DNA of 64,000 nucleotides, taken from positions 496,001 to 560,000 of the forward strand of contig NZ_AP024895.1 of assembly GCF_024347055.1 (NCBI RefSeq), read 5' to 3'. Under the pieces are notes generated by a model. That model was not told the DNA's origin, ran no database searches, and saw only the letters and a list, made by a program, of their open reading frames with translations. Below are positions 43,736-52,749 of the stretch, in pieces; positions within the stretch are counted from its first letter, which is position 1; each line of letters begins with the position of its first letter. The position numbers and the translations under genes were made by a program. The stretch is from Vibrio porteresiae DSM 19223. Its GTDB lineage: Bacteria > Pseudomonadota > Gammaproteobacteria > Enterobacterales > Vibrionaceae.

Positions 43736-44943
43736 GCGAACTGATGTTTTCGGATCTTGGTAAGGTTTCTGAAAAATTTAGAGATGTATTTGAAAATGGC
43801 GTTCCTAGAGGAAAAAAAACTCAAACAGTAAATCAGATATTAGTCTTTGCTTATAATGGTACAGGTAAAACTCGCTTATCTATGACATTTAAAGATTTAG
43901 GTAAAAATGTCATCACTCGTCCTGCTAATGTTACTGATGGCGTCACAACACCACTAGAGGTAGAGGAAACGACAAGAGATACTCTTTATTTTAACGCTTT
44001 CACTGAAGATCTATTTTCTTGGGACAATGATCTAGATAATGACCAACAGAGAGTACTCAAGATTAATCAGAATTCTCATTTTTTTGATGGTTTTCAAGAG
44101 TTAGAAATGGAGAATCGTATTCGTCCATTATTACAGCGTTATGCCGATTTTGATTTTCAAATTGATTATTCTAATTGGACAGTTAACTTTAAGCGTGAGA
44201 TACAAAAAAATGACGGCTCACATGAAACAATAGAACATATAAAAGTATCTCGTGGTGAAGAAAATATTTTTGTTTGGTGTTTCTTTTTGGCAGTGGCTCA
44301 ATTAGCTATTGATGGACAAGAAGCTTATAGCTGGGTGAAGTATTTATATATTGATGATCCTATTTCTTCATTAGATGATCATAATGCTATATCGGTAGCC
44401 AGCCATCTTGCTCAATTATTAAAAACAGCTAATGGTTCAATTAAGACTGTTATCTCATCACATCATGCACTGTTTTTTAATGTGATGTGGAATGAGTTAA
44501 ATGAGAAGAAAAAGCTACAACCATACTTTTTGAAGCATGACAAAGAGAATAAGCGATACATATTGCGATATGAGAATAGTACTCCATTCTTTCATCATGT
44601 TGCTTTACTAGAAGAACTACATAAAGCATCTGAATCTGGAGATCTATTTACCTATCACTTTACTATATTACGTAGCATCTTAGAAAAGACCGCCACATTT
44701 CATGGATTCAGTAATTTTTCAGCTTGTATCAAACAAAGTGCTAATGACCCTGATGGGATATTACATGCACGATTAATAAATATTTTGAGTCATGGTAACT
44801 ATTCTCTGTTTGAACCAACAGAAATGACAGAAGAAAATAAAGGTCACTTCAGAAATATTTTAAGCGATTTTATGGAAAATTACCGATTTAACCCAGATCT
44901 GTTCCCAGATACACCAGCACAACAACCCGTAACAGAGCAATAA
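43732..44943 (+). CDS. PrrC-like anticodon nuclease candidate within the hsd operon
   Basis: 403 residues, against 396 for PrrC. N-terminal ABC-type ATPase: Walker A AYNGTGKT (40-47, first Gly replaced by Ala), signature SRGEEN (173-178), Walker B DDPISSLD (208-215, the PrrC/RloC form), and H-loop VISSHHALFF. C-terminal part: Arg314-x3-Glu318 (LRSILEKT) and His354 (LSHGNY), near the same positions as the PrrC triad R320, E324, H356. PrrC cuts tRNA-Lys in the anticodon loop when phage inhibits its partner restriction enzyme. The gene lies inside the hsd operon, which is the PrrC arrangement. Nuclease function is inferred; it could also be a catalytically idle relative. Confidence 0.7.
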   Translation: MSELMFSDLGKVSEKFRDVFENGVPRGKKTQTVNQILVFAYNGTGKTRLSMTFKDLGKNVITRPANVTDGVTTPLEVEETTRDTLYFNAFTEDLFSWDNDLDNDQQRVLKINQNSHFFDGFQELEMENRIRPLLQRYADFDFQIDYSNWTVNFKREIQKNDGSHETIEHIKVSRGEENIFVWCFFLAVAQLAIDGQEAYSWVKYLYIDDPISSLDDHNAISVASHLAQLLKTANGSIKTVISSHHALFFNVMWNELNEKKKLQPYFLKHDKENKRYILRYENSTPFFHHVALLEELHKASESGDLFTYHFTILRSILEKTATFHGFSNFSACIKQSANDPDGILHARLINILSHGNYSLFEPTEMTEENKGHFRNILSDFMENYRFNPDLFPDTPAQQPVTEQ

Positions 44944-44959
44944 TTAGAGATATATTAAG

Positions 44960-46600
44960 ATGACTCAAGAACAATTAAACAAGTTAGGTAAAACTCTGTG
45001 GGATATCGCGGACACTTTGCGTGGAGCGATGAATGCAGATGATTTTCGTGACTACATGCTTTCTTTCCTGTTCTTACGTTACTTATCTGATAACTTTGAA
45101 GCCGCAGCTAAGAAAGAATTAGGAAAAGACTACCTTGATTTACCTAAGGATGTTCTTAGGGATTTAAAAATGTCTAACCCGTTGGAAGTGTGGTATGACG
45201 AAAACCCTGATGACATCTCGTTTTTTGAAACGCAAATGCGCCGTAAATTGCATTACATTATTAAGCCTGAGCATTTATGGTCAAGTATCGCTGAAATGGC
45301 GAGGGTTCAAGATGATGAGTTGCTCAAAACGTTAGAAGAAGGATTTAAGTACATTGAAAATGAAAGCTTCAATAGTAGCTTTCAAGGCTTGTTCTCTGAG
45401 ATAAACTTAAACTCAGAAAAGTTAGGGAAAAAGCCATCAGATCGTAATGCAAAGCTATGTACTATCATCCAAAAGGTTTCTGAAGGAATTTCTCAGTTCT
45501 CAATGGATACTGATACGTTGGGTAATGCGTATGAATACCTTATTGGAGAATTTGCTGCAAATGGCGGTAAAAAAGCAGGAGAGTTTTATACTCCCCAGCC
45601 AGTATCAACAATTCTGTCAGAAATAGTAACTCTAGATAGTCAAGAGCCTAGAATGGGTAAAAAGAAAAGTTTGAATAAGGTTTTAGACTTTACTTGTGGA
45701 TCCGGTTCGTTACTACTCAACATACGAAATAATATTCTGAAGAATGGTGGTAGCATAGGCAAGATTTACGGACAAGAAAAAAATATTACCACCTATAACT
45801 TAGCTCGTATGAACATGTTACTCCATGGGGTAAAAGATACTGAATTTAATATTTTTCATGGGGATACACTATTAAATGATTGGGATCTGCTCAATGAAAA
45901 GAACCCAGCGAAAAAGCTTAAGTTCGATGCTGTAGTTGCTAACCCTCCATTTAGTTATCGATGGGAGTCAGATAGAGCTGAGTTTAAAGAAGATTTTCGT
46001 TTCAAAAATCACGGTATAGCTCCTAAATCTGCTGCTGATTTTGCTTTTCTTTTACATGGTTTCCACTTTTTAAGTGATGAAGGCACGATGGCTATTATCC
46101 TGCCTCATGGTGTCTTGTTTAGAGGTGGAGCGGAACAACGCATACGCAGTAAGCTGTTAAAAGATGGGCACATTGATACTGTTATCGGTTTACCTTCTAA
46201 TCTGTTTTTCTCAACAGGTATTCCTGTTTGTATTCTCGTACTAAAAAAATGTAAGAAGTACGATGATGTATTATTTATCAATGCTAGTGATGAAGAGAAC
46301 TTCGAAAAAGGTAAACGCCAGAATAAGCTTCGCCCAGATGACATTCAAAAGATAGTCGATACTTATAAGTTTAGAGATCAAGAGGAACGCTACTCTCGCC
46401 GAGTCTCAATGGAAGAGATCGAGAAGAATGATTTCAACTTGAATATATCGCGATACGTAAGTACGACTAAAGCTGAAGCTAAGGTGGATTTACAAGCAGA
46501 GCATAAGAAGCTAGTTGATATTGAAAAAGATATCAATGAAGCCTTAGACAAACATAATAGCTTCCTTAAAGAACTTGGTTTGCCTCCATTACCTAGATAG
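44960..46600 (+). CDS. hsdM: HsdM, type I N6-adenine methyltransferase
   Basis: 546 residues. AdoMet-binding motif I in DFTCGSGSLLLNI (about 245-257) and catalytic motif IV NPPF (328-331, VVANPPFSYRW). N-terminal helical domain begins MTQEQLNKLGKTLWDIADTLRGAMNADDFRDYMLSFLFLRYL. Together with HsdS it methylates adenine at the target to protect host DNA. The GEFYTPQPVS segment near 210 is typical. It is the last gene of the operon; order R-S-(PrrC-like)-M is unusual. A terminator follows. Confidence 0.95.
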   Translation: MTQEQLNKLGKTLWDIADTLRGAMNADDFRDYMLSFLFLRYLSDNFEAAAKKELGKDYLDLPKDVLRDLKMSNPLEVWYDENPDDISFFETQMRRKLHYIIKPEHLWSSIAEMARVQDDELLKTLEEGFKYIENESFNSSFQGLFSEINLNSEKLGKKPSDRNAKLCTIIQKVSEGISQFSMDTDTLGNAYEYLIGEFAANGGKKAGEFYTPQPVSTILSEIVTLDSQEPRMGKKKSLNKVLDFTCGSGSLLLNIRNNILKNGGSIGKIYGQEKNITTYNLARMNMLLHGVKDTEFNIFHGDTLLNDWDLLNEKNPAKKLKFDAVVANPPFSYRWESDRAEFKEDFRFKNHGIAPKSAADFAFLLHGFHFLSDEGTMAIILPHGVLFRGGAEQRIRSKLLKDGHIDTVIGLPSNLFFSTGIPVCILVLKKCKKYDDVLFINASDEENFEKGKRQNKLRPDDIQKIVDTYKFRDQEERYSRRVSMEEIEKNDFNLNISRYVSTTKAEAKVDLQAEHKKLVDIEKDINEALDKHNSFLKELGLPPLPR

Positions 46601-46627
46601 CAATAGTTTGTAATCTGTTACAGTTAC

Positions 46628-46666
46628 AGGCTGCATACACAAATAAAGTGGTGCAGCCTTTATTAT
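46628..46666 (+). terminator. Terminator after hsdM
   Basis: AGGCTGCA / TGCAGCCT stem with long loop and TTTATTATTTAT tail, 28 bp after the hsdM stop. Confidence 0.78.
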
Positions 46667-46776
46667 TTATCTTCATCGGTTAAATTTAGATAACTTTCAA
46701 CTGTTTAGTTACGGTTACAGAGAGGCTGACTCTGCTATATGTCCACTCCATCAGCACATTATTGCGTGTTAGAACG

Positions 46777-48018
46777 CTATCCCGCCAATTTAAGCCCTTT
46801 TCGACTCGCGAGTGATACATTTCCTTCAGCAGATGCTGTTATATGCTCGCTCCACCAGCACATGAGTTTTCTGCGCTGTTCAAGATATTCCGCTCGGTTA
46901 TACGCTTTCCTAACTTCATTCTTATCGACATGAGCTAAAGCAGCTTCAATCACATCAGGAATGAATCCCTGCTCGTTAAGAGTAGTACTTGCTAATGCTC
47001 TTAGCCCATGAGATACCAATTCTCCTTCAAATCCCATTTTTTTCAGTGCCTTATTAGCACTCTGACTATTTGCATGGCTTTTAGGGTTTTTGTTACTTGG
47101 GAAAATGAATTCTCTATGACCACTGATTGGCTTCATTATTTCTAAAAGTGCCAACGTTTGTTCTGTAAGTGGGATTGTATGGGGACGCTTCATCTTCATT
47201 CTTTCTGCTGGAATAACCCACACTTTATTTTCAAAATCGATGTCCAGCCAACGTGCTGTTGCGCTTTCAATTGGCCTTGTCATTGTGTGTAGCTGCCACT
47301 CAAGTAAGCAACGAATAGATAGTGTGATGTTGGCATTTGCTATTGCTCTCATCAACTCTGGTAGTCTTTCTGGTTCGATGGTTGCCATATGCTGGCGCTT
47401 AGGTGCAGGAAAGAGCTTGGTGATGTCTGCTAGGTAGTTAACTTCAATGTCGCCTGACGCTACAGCAAGACGCATAACCTCATTGATTATACGGCACAGC
47501 CTTTTAACGGTTTCTAGGGCTCCTTGTGCTTTTACGGGCTCAAGAATGCTGAGTACTGTTCTGGGTTTGACATCTTGAATGGGGACATTCTCAAGTTTAG
47601 GTAGGATATGCTTCTCAAGAGCTCGATAAGCTTTATCTGCGGTTTCTGGTTTTACACTCTCTTTCTTGAGTTCCAACCATTTATCTGCAAATTTACCAAA
47701 GGTATTTTCAAGCTCTGTTCTTTCTTGTAAGAGCCTTTCATCTTTATGCTGCTTAGGATCGATATTAAGGGCTAAAAGAGCTTTTGCTTCTGAACGCCGT
47801 TTTCTTGCCTCGGCAAGAGATACATCAGGAAAACTGCCAAAGCTTATGTTGTTTCTTTTTTTTGTTATTGGATGGGTGTATTTCAGAATCCATAACTTTG
47901 TGCCATTCGTTTTAACACGCAACTGAAGGCCATCACCATCAGAGAGTGTGTATTCTTTGTCGGATTCTTTAGCTTGTTTAACTTGAGTGTTAGTTAAAGG
48001 GACTACTCTTTTTGCCAT
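46777..48018 (-). CDS. P4-type tyrosine integrase of the island
   Basis: 413 residues, P4/CP4-type integrase with an N-terminal arm-binding DUF4102-type domain (TLSDGDGLQLRVKTNG, WILKYTHP) and a C-terminal catalytic domain. Catalytic residues visible: Arg248 (TMTRPIESAT), His337 and Arg340 (SHGLRALAST), His363 (LAHVD) and Tyr373 (KAYNRAEYLEQRR). It is transcribed away from the tRNA-Ile gene in which the element is inserted and its promoter region holds TGGTACAT repeats. This is the counterpart of VC0516 next to rpoD in V. cholerae. Confidence 0.95.
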   Translation of the reverse strand: MAKRVVPLTNTQVKQAKESDKEYTLSDGDGLQLRVKTNGTKLWILKYTHPITKKRNNISFGSFPDVSLAEARKRRSEAKALLALNIDPKQHKDERLLQERTELENTFGKFADKWLELKKESVKPETADKAYRALEKHILPKLENVPIQDVKPRTVLSILEPVKAQGALETVKRLCRIINEVMRLAVASGDIEVNYLADITKLFPAPKRQHMATIEPERLPELMRAIANANITLSIRCLLEWQLHTMTRPIESATARWLDIDFENKVWVIPAERMKMKRPHTIPLTEQTLALLEIMKPISGHREFIFPSNKNPKSHANSQSANKALKKMGFEGELVSHGLRALASTTLNEQGFIPDVIEAALAHVDKNEVRKAYNRAEYLEQRRKLMCWWSEHITASAEGNVSLASRKGLKLAG

Positions 48019-48073
48019 GATGTACCACCAAAATAGTCGATGCTTAGCCGTTGGTACATTAGATGGTACATCA
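48019..48073. repeat. TGGTACAT motifs in the integrase promoter (right copy)
   Basis: TTGGTACATTAGATGGTACATCA at 48051-48073 repeats the 30530-30552 double motif in the same orientation; an inverted copy TGATGTACCA lies at 48019-48028, directly before the int start codon. Candidate integrase arm sites and AlpA operator. Confidence 0.6.
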
Positions 48074-48182
48074 AATTGTGGATGTCACAATACACGATGG
48101 ACATCTTTGGATATAGACGGATTTGGTATGTGCTGATTTTACGAGGTTTTTGGACTTTGATGGATGTCATCGGAAGACAGAT

Positions 48183-48258
48183 TGGTGGCCCCTCCCAGAC
48201 TTGAACTGGGGACCAATCGATTATGAGTCGACTGCTCTAACCACTGAGCTAAGGGGCC
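48183..48258 (-). tRNA. ileX: tRNA-Ile (anticodon CAU, lysidine-type), ileX-like
   Basis: 76 nt with encoded CCA. Cloverleaf checks: acceptor GGCCCCT / AGGGGCC, D-stem GCTC/GAGC, anticodon stem GTCGA/TCGAT with loop CTCATAA (anticodon CAT), T-stem and loop with GTTCAAG. The acceptor sequence and D-arm are those of E. coli ileX, not of elongator tRNA-Met, so the C34 is probably converted to lysidine. The island is inserted at its 3' end. The corresponding V. cholerae gene is often labelled tRNA-Met. Confidence 0.92.
48186..48201. repeat. Right attachment site at the tRNA 3' end
   Basis: TGGCCCCTCCCAGACT, part of the tRNA gene, matches the left copy at 30457-30471; crossover by the P4-type integrase is expected here. 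Confidence 0.72.
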
Positions 48259-48353
48259 GAACTGGGGAAAGATTATAGGGGAAGGGGCTAGGTGTGTCTA
48301 GACGCAACTGGGTGGAATTGCGCTTAGTTTTTATCCACTTAGAACAGCAGATA

Positions 48354-48380
48354 CAAAAAAGGTGAGCTAATGCTCACCTT
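48354..48380 (-). terminator. Terminator after rpoD
   Basis: AAGGTGAGC / GCTCACCTT with TTTTTT on the reverse strand, 33 bp after the rpoD stop. Confidence 0.9.
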
Positions 48381-48412
48381 TTGCTTGTCTTCGGCGGAAA
48401 ATCCGTCAGAGA

Positions 48413-50326
48413 TTATTCGTCTAGGAAGCTGCGCAGAGTTTCTGAACGGCTTGGATGACGAAGTTTACGAAGCGCTTTTGCTTCGATCTGACGAATACGT
48501 TCACGAGTAACGTCGAACTGTTTACCTACTTCTTCCAAAGTGTGGTCAGTGTTCATGTCGATACCGAAACGCATACGTAGTACTTTCGCTTCACGAGGAG
48601 TCAGGCCTGCTAGTACGTCACGAGTTGCAACTTTCAAGCTAGTTGAAGTTGCTGAATCTAGTGGCAATTCTAGCGTGGTATCCTCAATAAAGTCGCCAAG
48701 ATGCGAATCTTCGTCGTCACCGATTGGTGTCTCCATTGAGATTGGCTCTTTTGCGATCTTCAGTACTTTACGGATCTTGTCTTCCGGCATTTGCATGCGT
48801 TCTGCCAACTCTTCAGGTAATGGTTCACGACCCATTTCTTGAAGCATTTGACGAGAAATACGGTTCAACTTGTTGATCGTTTCGATCATGTGTACCGGGA
48901 TACGGATAGTGCGCGCTTGGTCTGCGATCGAACGAGTGATTGCCTGACGAATCCACCATGTTGCATAAGTTGAGAACTTATAACCACGACGGTATTCAAA
49001 CTTGTCTACGGCTTTCATTAGACCGATGTTACCTTCTTGGATTAGATCCAAGAATTGCAGACCACGGTTGGTGTATTTCTTAGCGATAGAAATAACCAGA
49101 CGTAAGTTCGCTTCTACCATCTCTTTTTTCGCACGGCGAGCTTTCGCTTCACCGATTGACATGCGACGGCTAATGTCTTTGATGCGATCAACAGTTAGAG
49201 ACGTTTCAGATTCAATCGCTTGCAGTTTTTGGATTGAACGACGAATTTCCTCTTCGCGTGAACGAATACGTTCAGCGTAAGGTTTATCCGTTGCCAAAAC
49301 TTGGTCTAACCATGCTTCGCTTGATTCATTGCCAGTGAATAGGGCAATAAATGACTTCTTAGGCATTTTTGCGTATTCAACAACGTTCTTCATGATCAGA
49401 CGTTCTTGAGTGCGAACGCGTTCCATAGAAGTACGTAGCGTATCAACCAAGTGATCGAACTGTTTTGGTGTCAGACGGAATTCGCGGAACACCTCAAGCA
49501 CAAGGCCTGATGCATCCTGAGATGCCTGGCTAGTTTCACCGTGCTCATTGATCGCTAGTTGTAAGTTTTGGAACTTATTGCGTAGCTCGGTGAATTTTTC
49601 CAATGCAAGTTCAGGATCGATACCAGCGTCTTCTTCATCAGAATCGCTGTCATCGTCATCGCCGTCTTCATCATCATCTTCGTCTTCATCTTCGTCATCA
49701 TCATCGGAGTCTGAATCGTCGTCATCATCCATAACGCGATCTTCATCTTCGTCGTCTAGTTCAGACAATTCAGAACCGATATGAGTCGCAGTTGGACCTT
49801 GCTCATCCATTTCGTCCATATTGACGAAACCAGAGATCAGGTCTGTTAGGCGAAGTTCTTCAGCTTGAACCTTGTCAAACTGTTCCAAAATATATGGAAT
49901 AGTGCCAGGGTATTCAGCAACTGCGCTTTGAACTTGGTTAATACCATCTTCAATGCGTTTGGCGATATCAATCTCACCTTCGCGAGTTAGCAGCTCAACG
50001 GTACCCATTTCACGCATGTACATACGTACTGGGTCAGTTGTGCGGCCAATTTCACTCTCTACGCTAGATAGCGCAGCAGCTGCAGCTTCCGCTGCATCTT
50101 CGTCAGTAATATTGTTATCGTCGCTTAACGCTAGATCATCGGCATCAGGTGCAGTTTCTACCACCTTGATACCCATGTCGTTAATCATTTGAATAATATC
50201 TTCTACCTGCTCGGAATCGACGATTTCAGCAGGTAGGTGGTCATTTACTTCGGCGTAGGTCAGATAGCCTTGCTCTTTGCCTCGTAGGACAAGTAGTTTT
50301 AGCTGTGACTGCGGATTTTGATCCAT
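48413..50326 (-). CDS. rpoD: RNA polymerase primary sigma factor RpoD (sigma70)
   Basis: Housekeeping sigma factor, 637 residues from MDQNPQSQLKLL (start 50326; an in-frame ATG at 50383 adds 19 residues not seen in the family). Regions: 1.1 with YLTYAEVNDHLP, 1.2 with TDPVRMYMREMGTVELLTREGE, 2.4 with YATWWIRQAITRSIADQARTIRIPVHM, and 4.2 with LEEVGKQFDVTRERIRQIEAKALRKLRHP. A highly acidic run of Asp/Glu/Ser (about residues 192-232) in the non-conserved region is long and made of GAT/GAC/GAA simple repeats. It ends the rpsU-yqeY-dnaG-rpoD operon. Confidence 0.97.
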   Translation of the reverse strand: MDQNPQSQLKLLVLRGKEQGYLTYAEVNDHLPAEIVDSEQVEDIIQMINDMGIKVVETAPDADDLALSDDNNITDEDAAEAAAAALSSVESEIGRTTDPVRMYMREMGTVELLTREGEIDIAKRIEDGINQVQSAVAEYPGTIPYILEQFDKVQAEELRLTDLISGFVNMDEMDEQGPTATHIGSELSELDDEDEDRVMDDDDDSDSDDDDEDEDEDDDEDGDDDDSDSDEEDAGIDPELALEKFTELRNKFQNLQLAINEHGETSQASQDASGLVLEVFREFRLTPKQFDHLVDTLRTSMERVRTQERLIMKNVVEYAKMPKKSFIALFTGNESSEAWLDQVLATDKPYAERIRSREEEIRRSIQKLQAIESETSLTVDRIKDISRRMSIGEAKARRAKKEMVEANLRLVISIAKKYTNRGLQFLDLIQEGNIGLMKAVDKFEYRRGYKFSTYATWWIRQAITRSIADQARTIRIPVHMIETINKLNRISRQMLQEMGREPLPEELAERMQMPEDKIRKVLKIAKEPISMETPIGDDEDSHLGDFIEDTTLELPLDSATSTSLKVATRDVLAGLTPREAKVLRMRFGIDMNTDHTLEEVGKQFDVTRERIRQIEAKALRKLRHPSRSETLRSFLDE

Positions 50327-50428
50327 AGACGGTATCCAACTTCGTATCTGGTGAAGGAATAAAGTATGCGAAATGCAAACCACGTATTATAGCAAATTGA
50401 AATTATGCTGGCTATCTATTAATCAGGG

Positions 50429-52180
50429 TCATGCTTTCAGGTCTTGCATTATTAGCGCCTGTAGCTCCCTCTTTTCTTCGGTTGATAAACCGACACTTCG
50501 TGCTTTAGCCTGCAAGGTTTCAATTTGCTTCTCTACACACTGGGCTAGTATTTTGTCCAATGAGTCTAAAAATAGTTCTTCTTGATTGTCTTCGACAAAG
50601 GGGATTTCCCAGCTTGCCAGACGAGACAGAAGTGCCTCATTTTTTTCATTTCGCCAGTGCTCCATTAGCTGGCCAGTGGTGATATGGGGACGTTGTTGGC
50701 ATTTTTCAAGAATCTCTACCAGCAAACTGAGTCCCGGAATCGCCAAACCACTGACTGCAGAAAGGTTTGGTACCATTTCAGCATAGCTCGGATTTTGCAG
50801 AAGCAAAGCCATCACTTCGCGCATTGGCGTACGCTTTATCTGTTTATGTGGCTGTGGACGAGAATTTGTTTCATTCGCGATCACAGGTTTCTTATAAATA
50901 CCGGTCTTTTGTCCCAGAATCGTGAGCAATTGATCCTGAAGATATTCATCTGGTACTTTGTGAATCAACGGTAGGGCAAGGGCTTCAAGAGCAGCTTTCC
51001 CTTCGTTGTTACCAACGTCAACTTGTGACAATAGGTTGCTAAACAGATATTTGGAGAGCGGTTCGGCATTTTGCACCAGCTCTTCAAAAGCGTCTTTACC
51101 GTATTTACGTACGAAACTGTCTGGATCCTCTCCATCAGGAAGAAAGAGAAATTTCAGTACGTTACCACTTTTCAAATAGCTCAGCGCATTTTCAAGCGCT
51201 CGCCACGCGGCATCTCGTCCAGCACGGTCACCATCATAACAACACACTACGGTATTGGTTTGACGGAACAGCAGCTGAAGATGATCCCCTGTGGTTGATG
51301 TGCCAAGAGAAGCAACTGAGTAGTCCACACCGAATTGGGCTAACGCCACCACATCCATATACCCTTCGACCACTAATATTTGCGGTGGTTCACGGTAGGA
51401 TTGCAGTACTTCATACAGACCATACAGCTCTTTCCCTTTATGGAAAATCGGTGTTTCTGGTGAGTTTAAGTATTTAGGCGTGCCGTCCCCTAACACACGT
51501 CCACCAAAGCCAATGACTCGACCGCGACGATCCCGAATAGGAAACATAATACGCCCGCGGAAACGGTCGTATCGGCTACCTTTATCGTTTTCAATCAGCA
51601 TACCGCCAGTGACTAGCATATCTTGCGTGTCTCGACGTTGGCCGAAGTTCTTACGAACTAGGTCCCATTCATCAGCCACATAACCTATGCCAAATTTCTG
51701 GACAATTTCGCCAGATAGACCACGGTTTTTTAAATAATCGATGGCGACTTTATTGCTAGGAACTTTGAGCTGCTGTTTATAAAACTGAGCGATACTTCCG
51801 AGCAAATCATAAAGTGTGCGTTTTTCTTCAGTGTTGGCTTTAGGGGTTGAGCTACGCTGTCCAGCGCTGTTTTGGCGCTCCTCACGTGGTACTTCTATCC
51901 CAAGACCAGAGGCCAGCTCTTCGATGGCTTCAGGGAACTCAAGGCGCTCATATTCCATAAGGAAATCAATCGCGTTACCGTGAGCACCACAGCCAAAACA
52001 GTGATAGAACTGTTTCTCTTGGCTAACACTAAAAGAGGGAGTTTTTTCGTTGTGGAATGGGCAACAAGCACTGTAGTTCTTGCCCTTTTTTTTAAGTTTT
52101 ACACGCGCATCAACAATATCGACAATATCAAGCCGAGCAAGAAGGTCATCAATAAAAGTGCGAGGGATATGTCCAGCCAT
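50429..52180 (-). CDS. dnaG: DNA primase
   Basis: Synthesises RNA primers for lagging-strand replication. 583 residues from MAGHIPRTFID (start 52180; an upstream in-frame ATG adds 14 hydrophobic residues not seen in the family). N-terminal zinc finger: CCPFHNEKTPSFSVSQEKQFYHCFGCGAHGNAIDF (Cys-His-Cys-Cys). TOPRIM domain with VVEGYMDVVAL and YDGDRAGRDAAWRAL. C-terminal DnaB-binding region is helical and variable. It lies between yqeY and rpoD. Confidence 0.96.
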   Translation of the reverse strand: MAGHIPRTFIDDLLARLDIVDIVDARVKLKKKGKNYSACCPFHNEKTPSFSVSQEKQFYHCFGCGAHGNAIDFLMEYERLEFPEAIEELASGLGIEVPREERQNSAGQRSSTPKANTEEKRTLYDLLGSIAQFYKQQLKVPSNKVAIDYLKNRGLSGEIVQKFGIGYVADEWDLVRKNFGQRRDTQDMLVTGGMLIENDKGSRYDRFRGRIMFPIRDRRGRVIGFGGRVLGDGTPKYLNSPETPIFHKGKELYGLYEVLQSYREPPQILVVEGYMDVVALAQFGVDYSVASLGTSTTGDHLQLLFRQTNTVVCCYDGDRAGRDAAWRALENALSYLKSGNVLKFLFLPDGEDPDSFVRKYGKDAFEELVQNAEPLSKYLFSNLLSQVDVGNNEGKAALEALALPLIHKVPDEYLQDQLLTILGQKTGIYKKPVIANETNSRPQPHKQIKRTPMREVMALLLQNPSYAEMVPNLSAVSGLAIPGLSLLVEILEKCQQRPHITTGQLMEHWRNEKNEALLSRLASWEIPFVEDNQEELFLDSLDKILAQCVEKQIETLQAKARSVGLSTEEKRELQALIMQDLKA

Positions 52181-52223
52181 AAAACCTAAAAGAAAGTCCC
52201 AGTATTGAAGTGTAAAATACAAA

Positions 52224-52256
52224 CAAGCCGTGCGTTCCAGAGGATAGCACGGCTTG
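52224..52256 (-). terminator. Hairpin between yqeY and dnaG
   Basis: CAAGCCGTGC / GCACGGCTTG 10-bp stem with TTTGTATTTT on the reverse strand, in the gap between the two genes. It may cause partial termination, tuning dnaG-rpoD relative to rpsU-yqeY, similar to the terminator upstream of dnaG in E. coli. Confidence 0.75.
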
Positions 52257-52276
52257 ATGTAATTTGGGTGGGGTTA

Positions 52277-52720
52277 TTAAGATAGTTTAGTTTTTACCAA
52301 ACCACTTACCACTCCCATGTCAGCGCGCCCTTGAATCTGTGGTCTTAGGATCCCCATCACTTTACCCATGTCTTGCATGCCTTGAGCGTTAGCTTCAGTC
52401 ACTGCGCTTGTTACAAGTGCAGCCACTTCTTCGTCACTCAGAGGTTGAGGCATAAAATCCTCAAGAACCGTGATTTCAGATTGTTCCACGTCAGCAAGGT
52501 CTTGACGACCTGCATCTTCATATTGAGCAATAGAATCGCGACGCTGTTTAACCATTTTAGTCAATACAGCAACGATCTCGTCATCAGAAAGAGTAATTCT
52601 TTCATCGACTTCACGCTGTTTAATGGCTGATAAGGCCAAACGAATAGTGCCAAGGCGAGTTTTGTCCTTGGCCTTCATCGCAGATTTTTGCTCTTCTTTG
52701 AGTTTCTCAATAAGAGCCAT
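52277..52720 (-). CDS. yqeY: GatB/YqeY-domain protein
   Basis: 147 residues of the YqeY family, related to the tRNA-binding C-terminal domain of GatB. Pattern: MALIEKLKEEQKSAMKAKDKTRLGTIRL and KQREVDERITLSDDEIVAVLTKMVKQRRDSI, ending GVVSGLVKTKL. Function in bacteria without GatCAB is unknown, but tRNA binding is plausible. It is a standard member of the rpsU-dnaG-rpoD operon in vibrios, 29 bp after rpsU. Confidence 0.93.
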   Translation of the reverse strand: MALIEKLKEEQKSAMKAKDKTRLGTIRLALSAIKQREVDERITLSDDEIVAVLTKMVKQRRDSIAQYEDAGRQDLADVEQSEITVLEDFMPQPLSDEEVAALVTSAVTEANAQGMQDMGKVMGILRPQIQGRADMGVVSGLVKTKLS

Positions 52721-52749
52721 AACGGATTTCCTTTATTCGGAATCAGTTA

